NCBI RefSeq assembly: GCF_000183545.2
Contig: NZ_JH976535.1
Span: forward strand, 921,890-985,889
Reading direction: 5' to 3'
From: Thermaerobacter subterraneus DSM 13965
GTDB taxonomy: Bacteria; Bacillota; Sulfobacillia; Thermaerobacterales; Thermaerobacteraceae
DNA length: 64,000 nucleotides
Positions 17,899 to 29,454 of this stretch are shown in pieces; position 1 is the first letter of the stretch; each line of letters begins with the position of its first letter. Position numbers and translations under genes: made by a program. The notes under the pieces were generated by a model, which saw only the letters and a program-made list of their open reading frames with translations, ran no database searches and had not been told where the DNA came from.

Positions 17899-18822
17899 TT
17901 ATTCGCGCCCTGAGGGTGCCGTTCCTTCCGGGGGCCTGCCCTCCAGCATCAGTTTGGCCAGGTGCAGGGCCACGTAGCCCAGGTCGTCTTCGGGCACGGG
18001 CTTGCCCAGCCGCCGGGCGATTTCTGCCCCCATCTCCTCCGCCAGGGCCATGGCCTGGGGGAACTCCTCCCGGATCCGGGGCAGCAGGGGGTTGGGGGTT
18101 CCGCCACCCTGCGCCACGGCGTCGACCAGGTAGCGCAGGTGGGCCACCAGCCGGGCGTGATCCAGGTTGCCAGGGCGCAGCGGCACCTCGAGCCGCCGCC
18201 GGACCCACTCCACCAGCTCGTGCACCAGCGCCGTGTCCCGGGCCGGCTGCTTGACCGGGACGCCCGCCCGGGCCGCTCGCAGGTGCAGGGCCACGAAACC
18301 GGCTTCCGCCGGTGGCAGAGCCGGCCCGCCGGCAGCGGCCACGTCCGCCAGCAGCTGGCGGGCCAGGAGCAGTTCCTCCGGGAACAGCACCTCGATCTCG
18401 TCCAGGAAAGGGTTCTCCAGGGGGAGGCCCTGGCGCACCCGGTGCAGGGCGAAGGCCAGGTGGTCCACCAGGGCGGGCACGATGTGGGGGTCCACCGGTT
18501 CGCCCAGGGCCGCCTCCGCCCGCTGCACGAGCCGTGCCACCACGCCCGGCAACCAGTCCGGGGCGGGCACCGCCGCCGGTTCGGCAACGTAGACGGCTTC
18601 GATGGCGGGATCACCGGCGGCAACCCAGCGGGATTGCCGGGACCGGTAACCCAGGCCGCGGCCCTGCAGCACTACGGCCCGGCCGTTCCCGTCCCGGGCC
18701 AGGACCGCGTTGTTGTTGAGGACTTGCATCACCCGGTACCCCGCCGGGCCCTCCTCACCGGGCCCGGCGATGCCCCGGCCGGGCCGCGCCCGGCGCGCCT
18801 CGGACTGGTGGTCGCGGGACAT
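17899..18822 (-). CDS. glcT: Transcriptional antiterminator GlcT (BglG family)
   Basis: This 307-residue RNA-binding regulator keeps the PTS operon transcribed when sugar is present. The N-terminal CAT domain is clear (VMQVLNNNAVLARDGNGRAVVLQGRGLGY). Two PTS-regulation domains follow, with histidines in VDHLAFALHR and FVALHLRAA (PRD1) and VAHLRYLV and YVALHLAK (PRD2). The ATG at 18822 follows AAGGAGG. About 30 extra residues precede the CAT domain. The RAT and terminator lie between its stop codon and the IIC gene, so the cognate target is visible in cis. Confidence 0.95.
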   Translation of the reverse strand: MSRDHQSEARRARPGRGIAGPGEEGPAGYRVMQVLNNNAVLARDGNGRAVVLQGRGLGYRSRQSRWVAAGDPAIEAVYVAEPAAVPAPDWLPGVVARLVQRAEAALGEPVDPHIVPALVDHLAFALHRVRQGLPLENPFLDEIEVLFPEELLLARQLLADVAAAGGPALPPAEAGFVALHLRAARAGVPVKQPARDTALVHELVEWVRRRLEVPLRPGNLDHARLVAHLRYLVDAVAQGGGTPNPLLPRIREEFPQAMALAEEMGAEIARRLGKPVPEDDLGYVALHLAKLMLEGRPPEGTAPSGRE

Positions 18823-19111
18823 CGCCGGCCCTCCTTCTCGCCTGGCAGGATGCGCATCGGGTGCCATGGGTACCCGCCTCGCGCCCCGCGCCCGTGGCTC
18901 TCGGCTGGGCGTCGCCCCTGGGTTCGCGGGCGGCCGCCCGCGATCCTGCCGCCACCGGGGCGATCAGGGCAGGCGAGACAGATGGCCATCACGACAGGTC
19001 GAAGGACTATAAGGCTTTGACCCGATAGGCCGCCCTGCGGCCGGAACCGGCCGGCGGCATCGCGGCGGGCCGTCGCCGGGCTCGTCGAGAATTGTCGCAC
19101 GAATCTCGTTG

Positions 19112-19141
19112 ATTTCGTGGTATTTCGGAACATTTCGTGCC
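19112..19141 (+). repeat. Three direct repeats at 10-bp period
   Basis: ATTTCGTGGT, ATTTCGGAAC and ATTTCGTGCC follow head to tail in an A/T-rich island (about 19085-19145) of the 456-nt region between glcT and the next gene, which is divergent. One helical turn per copy is what a protein binding several times on one DNA face would need. A TATAGT (minus strand, 19006-19011) may be the glcT -10 box. Nothing else was recognised in this gap. Confidence 0.6.
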
Positions 19142-19278
19142 AGGAAATGGACAGGTCCGGGCGAACTTGGGCCAGTACCCGCGGCGGGCCGGTGCCCCGG
19201 CGAGGCGAGACCCCGCCCCGGCCGGGACGGTGACCGGGTTCTGCCCGGGTGAACGCGGGACCGGTGGGGGGAGCGGGC

Positions 19279-21462
19279 ATGGGGATCCGGGATATTCCGG
19301 GCATGGCGCGGATGGCGTGCCTTCCGGCACGCTGGACGGCCAGATCCTCCAGATCGGGGTGGGAAGGCAGGGTGCTGCGGGCCGGGCCGGCAGCAGCCGA
19401 GGAGCAGGGCCTTCCCCCCGGGCCTGAGGGGGACCGGCACCGGAGCGCCGCCGCCGGGTGGCGGTGGCGCCAGGCCGCGGGCGTCATCCTCACGGTGGTG
19501 GCCAGCGTCACCGCGACCGAACTGGCCCGCCGCGCCGGCAGCCCGGCCTGGCTAGTGGTCCTGGCCGCAGCCGTACCTCTGGCGTCGGGTACCGCCTGGC
19601 TCGACCGGCAGTGGGGCCGCTGGTGCCGGCAGGAAGAGGACCGGCGCTGGCTGGTGGAAACGGTTCTGGACGAGTTCCGCTCCCGGGCCACCGCCGTCAC
19701 CCTGGCGGCCGGCATGTTGCGGCGCAGCCGCTCCCAGGCCTCCGGCGGGGCCTCTGCGGTGGATCCCGCGACCCCGGCCGCGCCCGCTGGCCCGGCCTCG
19801 CCCGTCTCGCCGGCGACCTTCCCGGCGGTGCCGGCTCCCGCCTCCCCGGTGGCGCCGGCTGCCGCGGCTAGGGAGACTGCCGCCATCCCCAGGCCCCGGC
19901 TTCCTGATCCCCCGGACCGGCCGGACGCCCGCGCGTCCCTCGCCGGCCCTGGCGGCGGGTGGGGGCGCATCGTTCCCCTTCGCGTGCAGGAGGGGTTGCC
20001 CGCCGGCCGGTTCGCTGACGAGCGGTCCCACACCCACGTGCTGGTCCAGCTGGAGGCCGAGGCCGAGCTGCTGCGCCTCAGCGCCTTGCAGCTGGCCTGC
20101 TGGCTGCGCCTCCAGGCCCGGCGGGTGCGGCCCGAACGGGAACGGGTCGACCTGGCCGCCGTGGCCGAGCGGGTCGCCCGCCGGCTGGCTGCCGTGGCCC
20201 TGGCCCGCCAGGTGCAGGTCACGCTGGCCGGCCGGTCCGGGACGGCCATGGTGGTGCGCGGCGACCGGGCGTTGCTCGAGCTGCTGTGCTCGAGCCTGGT
20301 GGCGGCGGTCATCGACCGCTGCCCGCCCGGAAGCCGCCTGGAGATGCGGGTTGACGGTGACGGGGCGGCGGTCGTGCTGGACCTGGAGGCGCAGCTGCCG
20401 GCTCCGGGCGGCGACGGGGGCCGGCCCGGGATGAACCCGGCGGAGGGCAGGGCGGTGCTCTTGCCGCAGGCGGTCCGCGACGCTCGCCCTGGCGCCGTTG
20501 CGGCCGGCTCCCGGGCCGGCGGCCCGGCAGGCCCCGCCGGTTCCACTGCAGGACGAACCGGCCCCGCGGGAGGGGCGGCCGTGGGCAACCGGTGGCGCCG
20601 CGGCGTGACCTCGCCCCTGGCCCTGGAGCTGGTGGCGGCGGTAGCGGGCCTGCACGCCGGCCGCTGGCGGGCGGCGCCCGGCGGGTTGCGGTGGACCGTC
20701 GAGTTGCCCGCGGCCCACGGCCCCTTCGGCATCCTCCGGTCGCTGGTGCGCCCGGCGCCCTCTCCAGGTTTGCCGGCTTCGCGCCCCAGTCCCCTGGTCA
20801 AGGCGCGGGTCACCCCGGGGATCGTCTCGCCGGTGGCGGGTCTTGCCGCCGCCCGGGCCGCCGCCCCTCGCGCCCTTGCCCGGCGGGCCACGGTCGTGGC
20901 GCCGGCGGTGGTCCCCGGCGGGGCCAGGGTGGCGCCCTCGCCGGCGCGGTGGGCCAGCCCGCGCCGCGCCGGCGGTGCGCGCCCCTTGTCCCCTGGCGGC
21001 CCTGGGCGGCCCGCGGGGCAGGCCGGGGGTCCGGCCGGCCGGAGGCACGGGTGGCGGCCGCCCGGGTTGCGGGGAATCCTAACCAGGGTGAGAGCCGTGC
21101 CGCACCTCTCGGCGCTGGCCGTGAAATTCGTCGCCACGGCGGCCGTCCTGCTCTGGATCCTCCCTGCAGGCGGGAGCATGGCCGGACCCGGTGCTCTGCT
21201 CCTTCTGGCTGCCGCCGTCACCCTGGCCGGTTACGTCACCGGCGATCGCATCGTCCTGCCCGTCGGCGGGCAGGCGGTGGCGATGGTGGTGGACGTCCTG
21301 CTGGCGGCCCTGATCCTGGCGGTGGCCGGCTACCTGTGGCCGGCCCTGGCCCTGCGGCCGGGACCGGTGGGGCTGGCGTCCCTGGCCCTGGGCATCGCCG
21401 AGTTCTTCTTCCACCGGTACTTGAAGACACGGGGGCTGGCCCGGCCGGTGCCGGGCGAGTAG
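19279..21462 (+). CDS. Membrane protein with degenerate histidine-kinase-like core and C-terminal DUF2512 (YndM-like) domain
   Basis: The 727-residue frame has an N-terminal hydrophobic pair (AAGVILTVVASV...WLVVLAAAVPLASG). A helical segment follows (RRWLVETVLDEFRSRATAVTLAAGMLRR) where a kinase would carry its His box, but no phospho-acceptor His is evident. Next comes a stretch resembling the start of a HATPase fold ([27 protein letters not shown], then GDRALLELLCSSLVAAVIDRCPPGSRLEM) without clear G boxes. A long Ala/Gly/Pro linker leads to four membrane segments matching DUF2512/YndM (VKFVATAAVLLW...GYVTGDRIVLPVGGQ). The frame is uninterrupted, but the DUF2512 part could be a separate gene from GTG 21088 (124 residues). 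The start is uncertain. Function is unknown. Confidence 0.55.
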   Translation: MGIRDIPGMARMACLPARWTARSSRSGWEGRVLRAGPAAAEEQGLPPGPEGDRHRSAAAGWRWRQAAGVILTVVASVTATELARRAGSPAWLVVLAAAVPLASGTAWLDRQWGRWCRQEEDRRWLVETVLDEFRSRATAVTLAAGMLRRSRSQASGGASAVDPATPAAPAGPASPVSPATFPAVPAPASPVAPAAAARETAAIPRPRLPDPPDRPDARASLAGPGGGWGRIVPLRVQEGLPAGRFADERSHTHVLVQLEAEAELLRLSALQLACWLRLQARRVRPERERVDLAAVAERVARRLAAVALARQVQVTLAGRSGTAMVVRGDRALLELLCSSLVAAVIDRCPPGSRLEMRVDGDGAAVVLDLEAQLPAPGGDGGRPGMNPAEGRAVLLPQAVRDARPGAVAAGSRAGGPAGPAGSTAGRTGPAGGAAVGNRWRRGVTSPLALELVAAVAGLHAGRWRAAPGGLRWTVELPAAHGPFGILRSLVRPAPSPGLPASRPSPLVKARVTPGIVSPVAGLAAARAAAPRALARRATVVAPAVVPGGARVAPSPARWASPRRAGGARPLSPGGPGRPAGQAGGPAGRRHGWRPPGLRGILTRVRAVPHLSALAVKFVATAAVLLWILPAGGSMAGPGALLLLAAAVTLAGYVTGDRIVLPVGGQAVAMVVDVLLAALILAVAGYLWPALALRPGPVGLASLALGIAEFFFHRYLKTRGLARPVPGE

Positions 21463-21893
21463 CGGGCACACCGTCCGGCAACCCTCCGGCCGCAGCCAGG
21501 AAACCGGAAAGCCCGGATACCCGGAAGACCGCGGGGTTCACCCCCTGCGACGGCCCATGCCGCAGCGGCCCCGTGATCCGCGCCGGCGGCGCCCTGCCGC
21601 AGCCCCGGTGGCCCGCCGCCGTGGCAGCCTCCTGCCGTCGTGGCCTACCGTTGCCCAGCTGTCCCGCCTCCGCGGTCCTCTCTCGCCACGCCCGGCCGCA
21701 GATCATCCTGCCAGAAGTGGTATCATCGAACTTCGGAAGAAGGACGGCCCGCCGGTGCGGTTCGCCCTGGTTTGCGCCGCACCGGCGGGTCCGTTCCAGG
21801 CGCCGTTCCCCGGGCCAACAGGTGCCGCCCAACGGCGGGCCGGGCCGGACGGCCGGTTCGACCGGCGGGAACGGCGGGTGGGAGGAGGGTTGC
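21463..21893 (+). other. Intergenic region before the M42 peptidase genes
   Basis: No gene was recognised in this 431-nt stretch. A less GC-rich spot at about 21705-21740 contains GGTATCATCG, whose TATCAT could serve as a -10 box for the peptidase operon, but no convincing -35 box stands at the right distance. Confidence 0.4.
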
Positions 21894-23009
21894 TTGTTGG
21901 ATGCGGCGGAAGTGCTGGCCCGCCTCGCCTCCATCGCCGGTCCCCCGGGCCATGAGGGGCCCGTGGCGGCGGCGGTGGAAGAGCTCTGGCGGCCCCTGGC
22001 CGCCGAGGTGCGCCGGGACGCCCTGGGCAACGTGATCGCCGTGGTGCGGGGCGAGGGGCTGGCCCTCCCCGGCGGGCGGCGGGCCAGCGTGATGTGGGCG
22101 GCCCACATGGACGAGATCGCCCTGCTGGTGGCCGCCATCGAGGACGAGGGCTTCCTGCGGGTCGACGCCGCCGGCGGCGCCGACCCCCGCAACCTTTTGG
22201 GGCTCGAGGTCACGGTCCACACCGCGGGCGGGCCCCTCGCCGGCGTGGTGGGGACCAAGCCGCCCCACCTGACCAGCGCCGAAGAGGCGCGCCAGGTGCC
22301 CCGCCTGCGGGACCTGTTCGTCGACGTGGGCCTGCCGGCGGAGGCGGTGCGGCGCCGGGTGCGGGTGGGCGACCCCGTCACCCTCCGCCAGTCGCCGGCG
22401 CGCCTTCAGGGCCGGCGCATGACGGGCAAGAGCCTGGACAACCGGGTGGGCGTCACGGTGCTGACCCTGGCCCTGGCCGATCTGGCCCGCCGGCGCCACG
22501 CCGTGGACGTGTACGCCGTGGCCACGGTCCAGGAGGAAGTGGGGCTGCGGGGGGCCGCCACCAGCGCCTACGGCCTCGACCCCACCCTGGCCATCGCCGT
22601 GGACGTGACCTTCGGCGACCAGCCCGGCGTGCCCGACGGCAAGACCGTGGAACTGGGCAAGGGCGCGGCGGTCGCCCAGGGGGCCAACATCCACCCGCGG
22701 GTGCTGGAGGCCCTGCGGGAGGCGGCGAAGGCCGAGGGCATCGCCACCCAGCCCGAGCCCATTCCGGGCGCCTCGGGCACCGACGCCTGGGCGATCCAGA
22801 TCGCCCGCGAGGGGATCCCCACGGGCCTGGTGTCGGTGCCGCTGCGGCACATGCACAGCCCGGCGGAGGTGGTCGACCTGGGCGACGTCCAGGAGGCGGC
22901 CCGCTTGCTGGCCGCCACGGCGGCCCGGCTCGACGCCGGGGCTGCCAGCCGGCTGGTGGGTCCGGGCTGGCAGGAGGTGAGGGCGGGTGCTGCTGGCGCG
23001 GCTCAGTGA
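21894..23009 (+). CDS. M42-family metallo-aminopeptidase, paralogue 1
   Basis: This is a probable cytoplasmic, di-metal, TET-forming aminopeptidase (371 residues). The conserved metal ligands and catalytic acids can be read: WAAHMDEIALLV, GKSLDNRVG, VQEEVGLRG, VDVTFGD and the final HMHSPAEVV. The start is TTG 21894 or 21897, 5-8 nt after GGAGGAGG; there is no ATG nearby. The last 23 nt overlap the next M42 gene. It is the first of three adjacent paralogues, which probably differ in substrate preference. Confidence 0.88.
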   Translation: MLDAAEVLARLASIAGPPGHEGPVAAAVEELWRPLAAEVRRDALGNVIAVVRGEGLALPGGRRASVMWAAHMDEIALLVAAIEDEGFLRVDAAGGADPRNLLGLEVTVHTAGGPLAGVVGTKPPHLTSAEEARQVPRLRDLFVDVGLPAEAVRRRVRVGDPVTLRQSPARLQGRRMTGKSLDNRVGVTVLTLALADLARRRHAVDVYAVATVQEEVGLRGAATSAYGLDPTLAIAVDVTFGDQPGVPDGKTVELGKGAAVAQGANIHPRVLEALREAAKAEGIATQPEPIPGASGTDAWAIQIAREGIPTGLVSVPLRHMHSPAEVVDLGDVQEAARLLAATAARLDAGAASRLVGPGWQEVRAGAAGAAQ

Positions 23010-24015
23010 GGCCCGGGGCGTTTCCGGGGACGAGGGGGCGGTGCGCGAGCTCCTGCTGGAGGCGGTGCGCCCCCACATCGACGCCTACCGCATCGACGGC
23101 ATGGGCAACCTGCTGGTCGTCAAGGGGAAGGACAAGCCCGGCCCCAGGGTCATGGTGGCCGCCCACATGGACGAGGTCGGCGTGATGATCACCCGGATCG
23201 AGAAGAGCGGCCTCCTGCGTTTTGCCAAGGTCGGCGGCCTGGACGACCGGCTGCTGCCCGGCAAGCGGGTGCGGGTGGGGCCGGACGGCGTGCCCGGGGT
23301 CATCGGCAGCAAGCCGATCCACCTGGACCGCAAGGCGAGCAGCGTGACCCCCGCGGACGAGCTCTACATCGACATCGGGGCCACCTCCCGCGAGGAGGCG
23401 GAGAAGCTGGTTCGTCCCGGGCAGTACGCCACCTTCGACACGGCCTTCGGCGAGCTGGGCCAGGGCTGCTGGAAGGGAAAGGCCTTCGACGACCGGGTGG
23501 GTTGCGCGCTGCTGGCCGCCCTTCTGGAGGAGGACTACGACTTCCCCTTCTACGGCGCCTTCACCGTCCAGGAGGAGATCGGCCTCAGGGGCGCGGCCAC
23601 GGCGGCCTATGCCATCGCGCCCGACGTGGCCCTGGTGCTGGAGGGCACCACCTGCGCCGACATCCCCGGTGCGGACGAACACGGCCAGTCCACCCGCCTC
23701 GGGCACGGGCCGGCCATCACCGCCATGGACCGGACGGTGATCCCGCCCCGCTGGCTGACGGACCGGCTGGTGGCGGCGGCCGAGCGGCGGGGCATCCCCT
23801 ACCAGTGGAAGCGGACCACCTTCGGCGGCACCGACGCCGGCCGGATCCACCAGGCGCGCGCCGGCATCCCGTCGGCGGTGGTCTCGGTGCCGTGCCGCTA
23901 CATCCACTCCCCCTGCGCGGTGATGAGCCAGCAGGACTATCACGATGCGGCCAGGCTGGTCCGCGGGTTTCTTGAAGACCTGAGCGAAGGAGGCGTGCCC
24001 CGCCATGGTGACTGA
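22987..24015 (+). CDS. M42-family metallo-aminopeptidase, paralogue 2
   Basis: This 342-residue M42 peptidase starts at GTG 22987, 7 nt after AGGAGGTG, inside the end of paralogue 1. Motifs: VAAHMDEVGVMI, GKAFDDRVG, VQEEIGLRGAAT, LEGTTCADIPG and RYIHSPCAV. Glu replaces Asp at the fourth metal position (LEGTTCAD), as in the YsdC/CelM-like branch of the family, whereas paralogues 1 and 3 have Asp. It overlaps paralogue 3 by 11 nt. Confidence 0.9.
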   Translation: MLLARLSEARGVSGDEGAVRELLLEAVRPHIDAYRIDGMGNLLVVKGKDKPGPRVMVAAHMDEVGVMITRIEKSGLLRFAKVGGLDDRLLPGKRVRVGPDGVPGVIGSKPIHLDRKASSVTPADELYIDIGATSREEAEKLVRPGQYATFDTAFGELGQGCWKGKAFDDRVGCALLAALLEEDYDFPFYGAFTVQEEIGLRGAATAAYAIAPDVALVLEGTTCADIPGADEHGQSTRLGHGPAITAMDRTVIPPRWLTDRLVAAAERRGIPYQWKRTTFGGTDAGRIHQARAGIPSAVVSVPCRYIHSPCAVMSQQDYHDAARLVRGFLEDLSEGGVPRHGD

Positions 24016-25168
24016 CGACATGACGGCCGGTCGGGCCGGGCCGGGCGGCGAGCCGCCGCACCCCTCCGGTGCGGGCCGCGAACCGCAGCCCGTTGCCGCC
24101 CCGGCCGCGGAGCGGGAGGAGCCGGCGGGCGAATCCCGCCTGATCGGGTTCCTCCGCGACCTGACCCAGACCTACGGCCCGTCGGGCCGGGAGGAGGCCG
24201 TGCGCGAGTACATTCGCGCGCGGGTGGAGGCCTGGGCCGACGAGGTGCGGGTGGACGCCCTGGGCAACCTGATCGCGCGGCGCGGGCCGCGGGGTGGGGC
24301 GGCCCCGGGCCGCGGCGGCGGTTCGGGGCGGCGGATCATGGTGGCGGCCCACATGGACGAGATCGCCCTCATCGCCACCCACATCGACGAGAAGGGTTTC
24401 ATCCGGGTCGAACCGGTGGGCGGGCAGGATCCCGTCATCCTCATGGGCCAGCGGGTCGAGTTTGCCGGCGGCGTGATCGGCGTGGTCTCCAGCGAGAAAC
24501 TGGACGGCGCCCGCGACCTCAAGATGGGCAAGCTGTTCGTGGACATCGGCGCCGCCTCGGGCGACGACGCGCGCCGCTCCGTGCGGGTCGGCGACATGGC
24601 CGTGTTCCACCGGCCCCTGGAGCGGGCGGGCCGGCGCCTGGTGGCCAAGGCCATGGACGACCGCTCGGGTTGCGCGGTGGTCATGGAGGCCATGGCGCGG
24701 CTGGAGGACTCGCCCCACGAGGTGTTCTTCGTCTTCACGGTCCAGGAGGAGGTGGGCCTGCGCGGCGCCCGCACCGCCTCCTTCGGCATCGAGCCGGACG
24801 TGGCGGTGGCGGTGGACATCACCCTGGCCGGGGACACCCCGGAGCCTGAGCACCGGGTGGCGGTGGAACTGGGCAAGGGGCCGGCCGTCAAGGTGAAGGA
24901 CAACAGCCAGATCGCCCACCCGCTGGTGCGCCGCTGGATGGAAGGCACGGCGGAGGCGGAGGGGATCACGTACCAGCTGGAGGTGCTGCCCTTCGGCGGC
25001 ACCGACGCCGGCGCGATGCAGCTGGCCCGGGCCGGGGTGCCGGCGGGGACCCTCTCCATTCCCACGCGGTACGCCCACACGCCGGGGGAGATGGTCGATG
25101 CCGGCGACCTGGAGGGGGCCGTGCGGCTGCTGGTCGCCATGCTGCAGCGCCCGTTGCCGGAACTCTAG
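24005..25168 (+). CDS. M42-family metallo-aminopeptidase, paralogue 3
   Basis: This 387-residue M42 peptidase starts at ATG 24005 after AAGGAGG. A Pro/Ala/Glu-rich head of about 40 residues, absent from the other two copies, precedes the catalytic domain. Motifs: VAAHMDEIALIA, KAMDDRSG, VQEEVGLRGART, VDITLAGD, FGGTDAGA and RYAHTPGEMVD. With overlapping reading frames, the three genes should be translated together, possibly allowing mixed oligomers. Confidence 0.9.
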   Translation: MVTDDMTAGRAGPGGEPPHPSGAGREPQPVAAPAAEREEPAGESRLIGFLRDLTQTYGPSGREEAVREYIRARVEAWADEVRVDALGNLIARRGPRGGAAPGRGGGSGRRIMVAAHMDEIALIATHIDEKGFIRVEPVGGQDPVILMGQRVEFAGGVIGVVSSEKLDGARDLKMGKLFVDIGAASGDDARRSVRVGDMAVFHRPLERAGRRLVAKAMDDRSGCAVVMEAMARLEDSPHEVFFVFTVQEEVGLRGARTASFGIEPDVAVAVDITLAGDTPEPEHRVAVELGKGPAVKVKDNSQIAHPLVRRWMEGTAEAEGITYQLEVLPFGGTDAGAMQLARAGVPAGTLSIPTRYAHTPGEMVDAGDLEGAVRLLVAMLQRPLPEL

Positions 25169-25498
25169 ACCCCGGACGGAACGGCGGCATGCCGCGGGCG
25201 GCCTGCCCGCAGTCGGGCTGGGAGGGGCAAGGGCCGGGAGAAGCAAGGGCTGGGAGAACCCTTTGGGATGGGTGAAAATGAATATCACTTCTTTTCTGCC
25301 GAAATCGCGCGAATTTGCGAGTTCCCGGCAGGATTCTCGCCCGGCCATGCGGTACAGTAAGAGAGGCGGGCACTGATCCGGTCCCTGGCAACGCCTCCCG
25401 GCCGCCGGGAGCGCGCCGGGCGCTCCGGCCCACAGGCGCTTCCACGCCGGGGCCGGTCCACGGGGGTCCGCCAGGGGCAACCACAGCTGCCAGCCGCC

Positions 25499-25528
25499 TT
25501 GCCACGGTGGACGGGGTTGCCATAGACT
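25499..25528 (+). promoter_or_regulatory. Candidate sigma-A promoter of the ferredoxin gene
   Basis: TTGCCA (25499-25504) and TAGACT (25523-25528) are separated by 18 nt, 37 nt before the ferredoxin start. Further up in the 397-nt gap (25169-25565), an A/T-rich patch at 25270-25365 contains CCCGGCAGGATTCTCG followed by TACAGTAAG. This resembles an arrangement upstream of aconitase and may be a second promoter or a regulatory site. Confidence 0.5.
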
Positions 25529-25565
25529 TAGAGGGGTAAACCGGCGAGGAAAGGAGCACCGGCCG

Positions 25566-25814
25566 ATGATCTACGTCATCTGCGAGCCGTGCATCGGCAC
25601 CAAGGACCAGTCCTGCGTCGAGGTCTGCCCGGTGGACTGCATCTACGAGGGCGAGGACCAGTTCTTCATCCACCCGGAGGAGTGCATCGGCTGCAGCGCC
25701 TGCGCGGCCGTTTGCCCCGTCGAGGCGATCTACGACGAGGACGAGGTCCCCGAGCAGTGGGAGCACTACAAGGAGAAGGCCCGCAAGTTCTTCGAGGAAC
25801 GCGGCCAGCTCTGA
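25566..25814 (+). CDS. 7Fe ferredoxin ([3Fe-4S][4Fe-4S])
   Basis: This small electron carrier has 82 residues and is nearly complete in family consensus with Thermus-type seven-iron ferredoxin. The cysteine pattern C9-x7-C17-x3-C21-P places C9, C17 and C50 at the 3Fe-4S cluster. C21, C40, C43 and C46 would bind the 4Fe-4S cluster ([12 protein letters not shown]). The tail [21 protein letters not shown] also matches thermophile homologues. AAGGAG stands 10 nt before the ATG. It could serve 2-oxoacid:ferredoxin oxidoreductases or other redox partners not in this window. Confidence 0.95.
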   Translation: MIYVICEPCIGTKDQSCVEVCPVDCIYEGEDQFFIHPEECIGCSACAAVCPVEAIYDEDEVPEQWEHYKEKARKFFEERGQL

Positions 25815-25858
25815 TCCTCGGCCGCCCCAGCTCCCATCACCGAGCGTGCCAGCCAGCA

Positions 25859-25884
25859 GCGCCCCGGAGCCGTCTCCGGGGCGC
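25859..25884 (+). terminator. Terminator of the ferredoxin gene
   Basis: GCGCCCCGGAG and CTCCGGGGCGC pair around CCGT, followed by GTGTTGTATTT, 45 nt after the stop codon. Confidence 0.8.
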
Positions 25885-25972
25885 GTGTTGTATTTAGGCC
25901 GCGCCCCGTCCAGGCGAACACGGCTTTGACCGCCGGAGTGCCGGCTCCCCGGAACTCGCCACCGGCCTTTGT

Positions 25973-26341
25973 TCAGGGCCGGCGAGCCGCCGTGGCGTTC
26001 CGCACGATGGCGGCGACGCGCATCTCCGTTAGCTCGTCCAGGTGCGTGAAAAACCAGGCACTGGGCATGAACTGGTCGGCCTGGTTCGGCTCCCGCTCGA
26101 AGTGCGCTTTGTCCGTCAGGCCGAAGGTCATGAAGCGCTCGTCGGCTCGGAAGAAGCAGAGGACAGGACCGCTGCCCCTGGCGTATCCGGGCATGCCGTA
26201 CCACAGTCGCGGGGTGAGTCCGGGCACGGCATCGAGGATGACCCGATGCAGCCGCAAGCCGTAGGACCGGAAGGGTTCCCGCCACGTTTGGATCTTCTCC
26301 AGAACGGCGGTTTCGCCTAGGTCGCATCTTGTACCACTCAA
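25973..26341 (-). CDS. DUF1801/YdhG-like small protein
   Basis: This is a 122-residue cytoplasmic protein with the family-like features VILDAVPGLTPRLWYGMPGYAR, LCFFRADERFMTFGL and a C-terminal LDELTEMRVAAIVRNA helix. Related proteins are annotated as DUF1801 or as YdhG/Fra-type iron chaperones; the role here is not established. It starts at TTG 26341, about 7 nt after AAGGAGA, and no better start is visible. Its base composition is slightly lower in GC than its neighbours, which may hint at transfer. Confidence 0.75.
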   Translation of the reverse strand: MSGTRCDLGETAVLEKIQTWREPFRSYGLRLHRVILDAVPGLTPRLWYGMPGYARGSGPVLCFFRADERFMTFGLTDKAHFEREPNQADQFMPSAWFFTHLDELTEMRVAAIVRNATAARRP

Positions 26342-26451
26342 GGCTTCTCTCCTTTCCCAGCGGCAAGGGCCGCGGGGCGGCCCTCCCTGGAGCCGCCCCG
26401 CCGGTCATCTCGCATACCCTCTCGCCTTGCTGTCGCCCCGCCCAGGCACCG

Positions 26452-29265
<2,814 letters not shown>

Positions 29266-29340
29266 CCGTCGTCCCCCTCTCTGGGGCCATTGTAACGCTT
29301 TTTCTGCCCGGCCAGGACCTGCCGGTCCCATCCCGGGTCG

Positions 29341-29380
29341 CAAAAAGGCGGGGGCCCGGCAACCACCGGCCGAGCCCCCC
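29341..29380 (-). terminator. Terminator between icd and acnA
   Basis: On the minus strand GGGGGCTCGG pairs with CCGGGCCCCC (one mismatch) around a 10-nt loop and is followed by GCCTTTTTG. It should end the icd transcript. Confidence 0.8.
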
Positions 29381-29454
29381 GAACGTCTGATATCCCACAA
29401 GAGCTATCGATGCCTTTTCGCCCCCCGGCGCCGCCGTGCCGCCGGCAGGCCCCC

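Noticed and set aside
29282-29296. cre-like sequence TGTAACGCTTTTTC near the aconitase start
   Set aside because: On the plus strand it reads like a CcpA site but lacks one base of the cre spacing, and it overlaps the TACAAT box read on the other strand.
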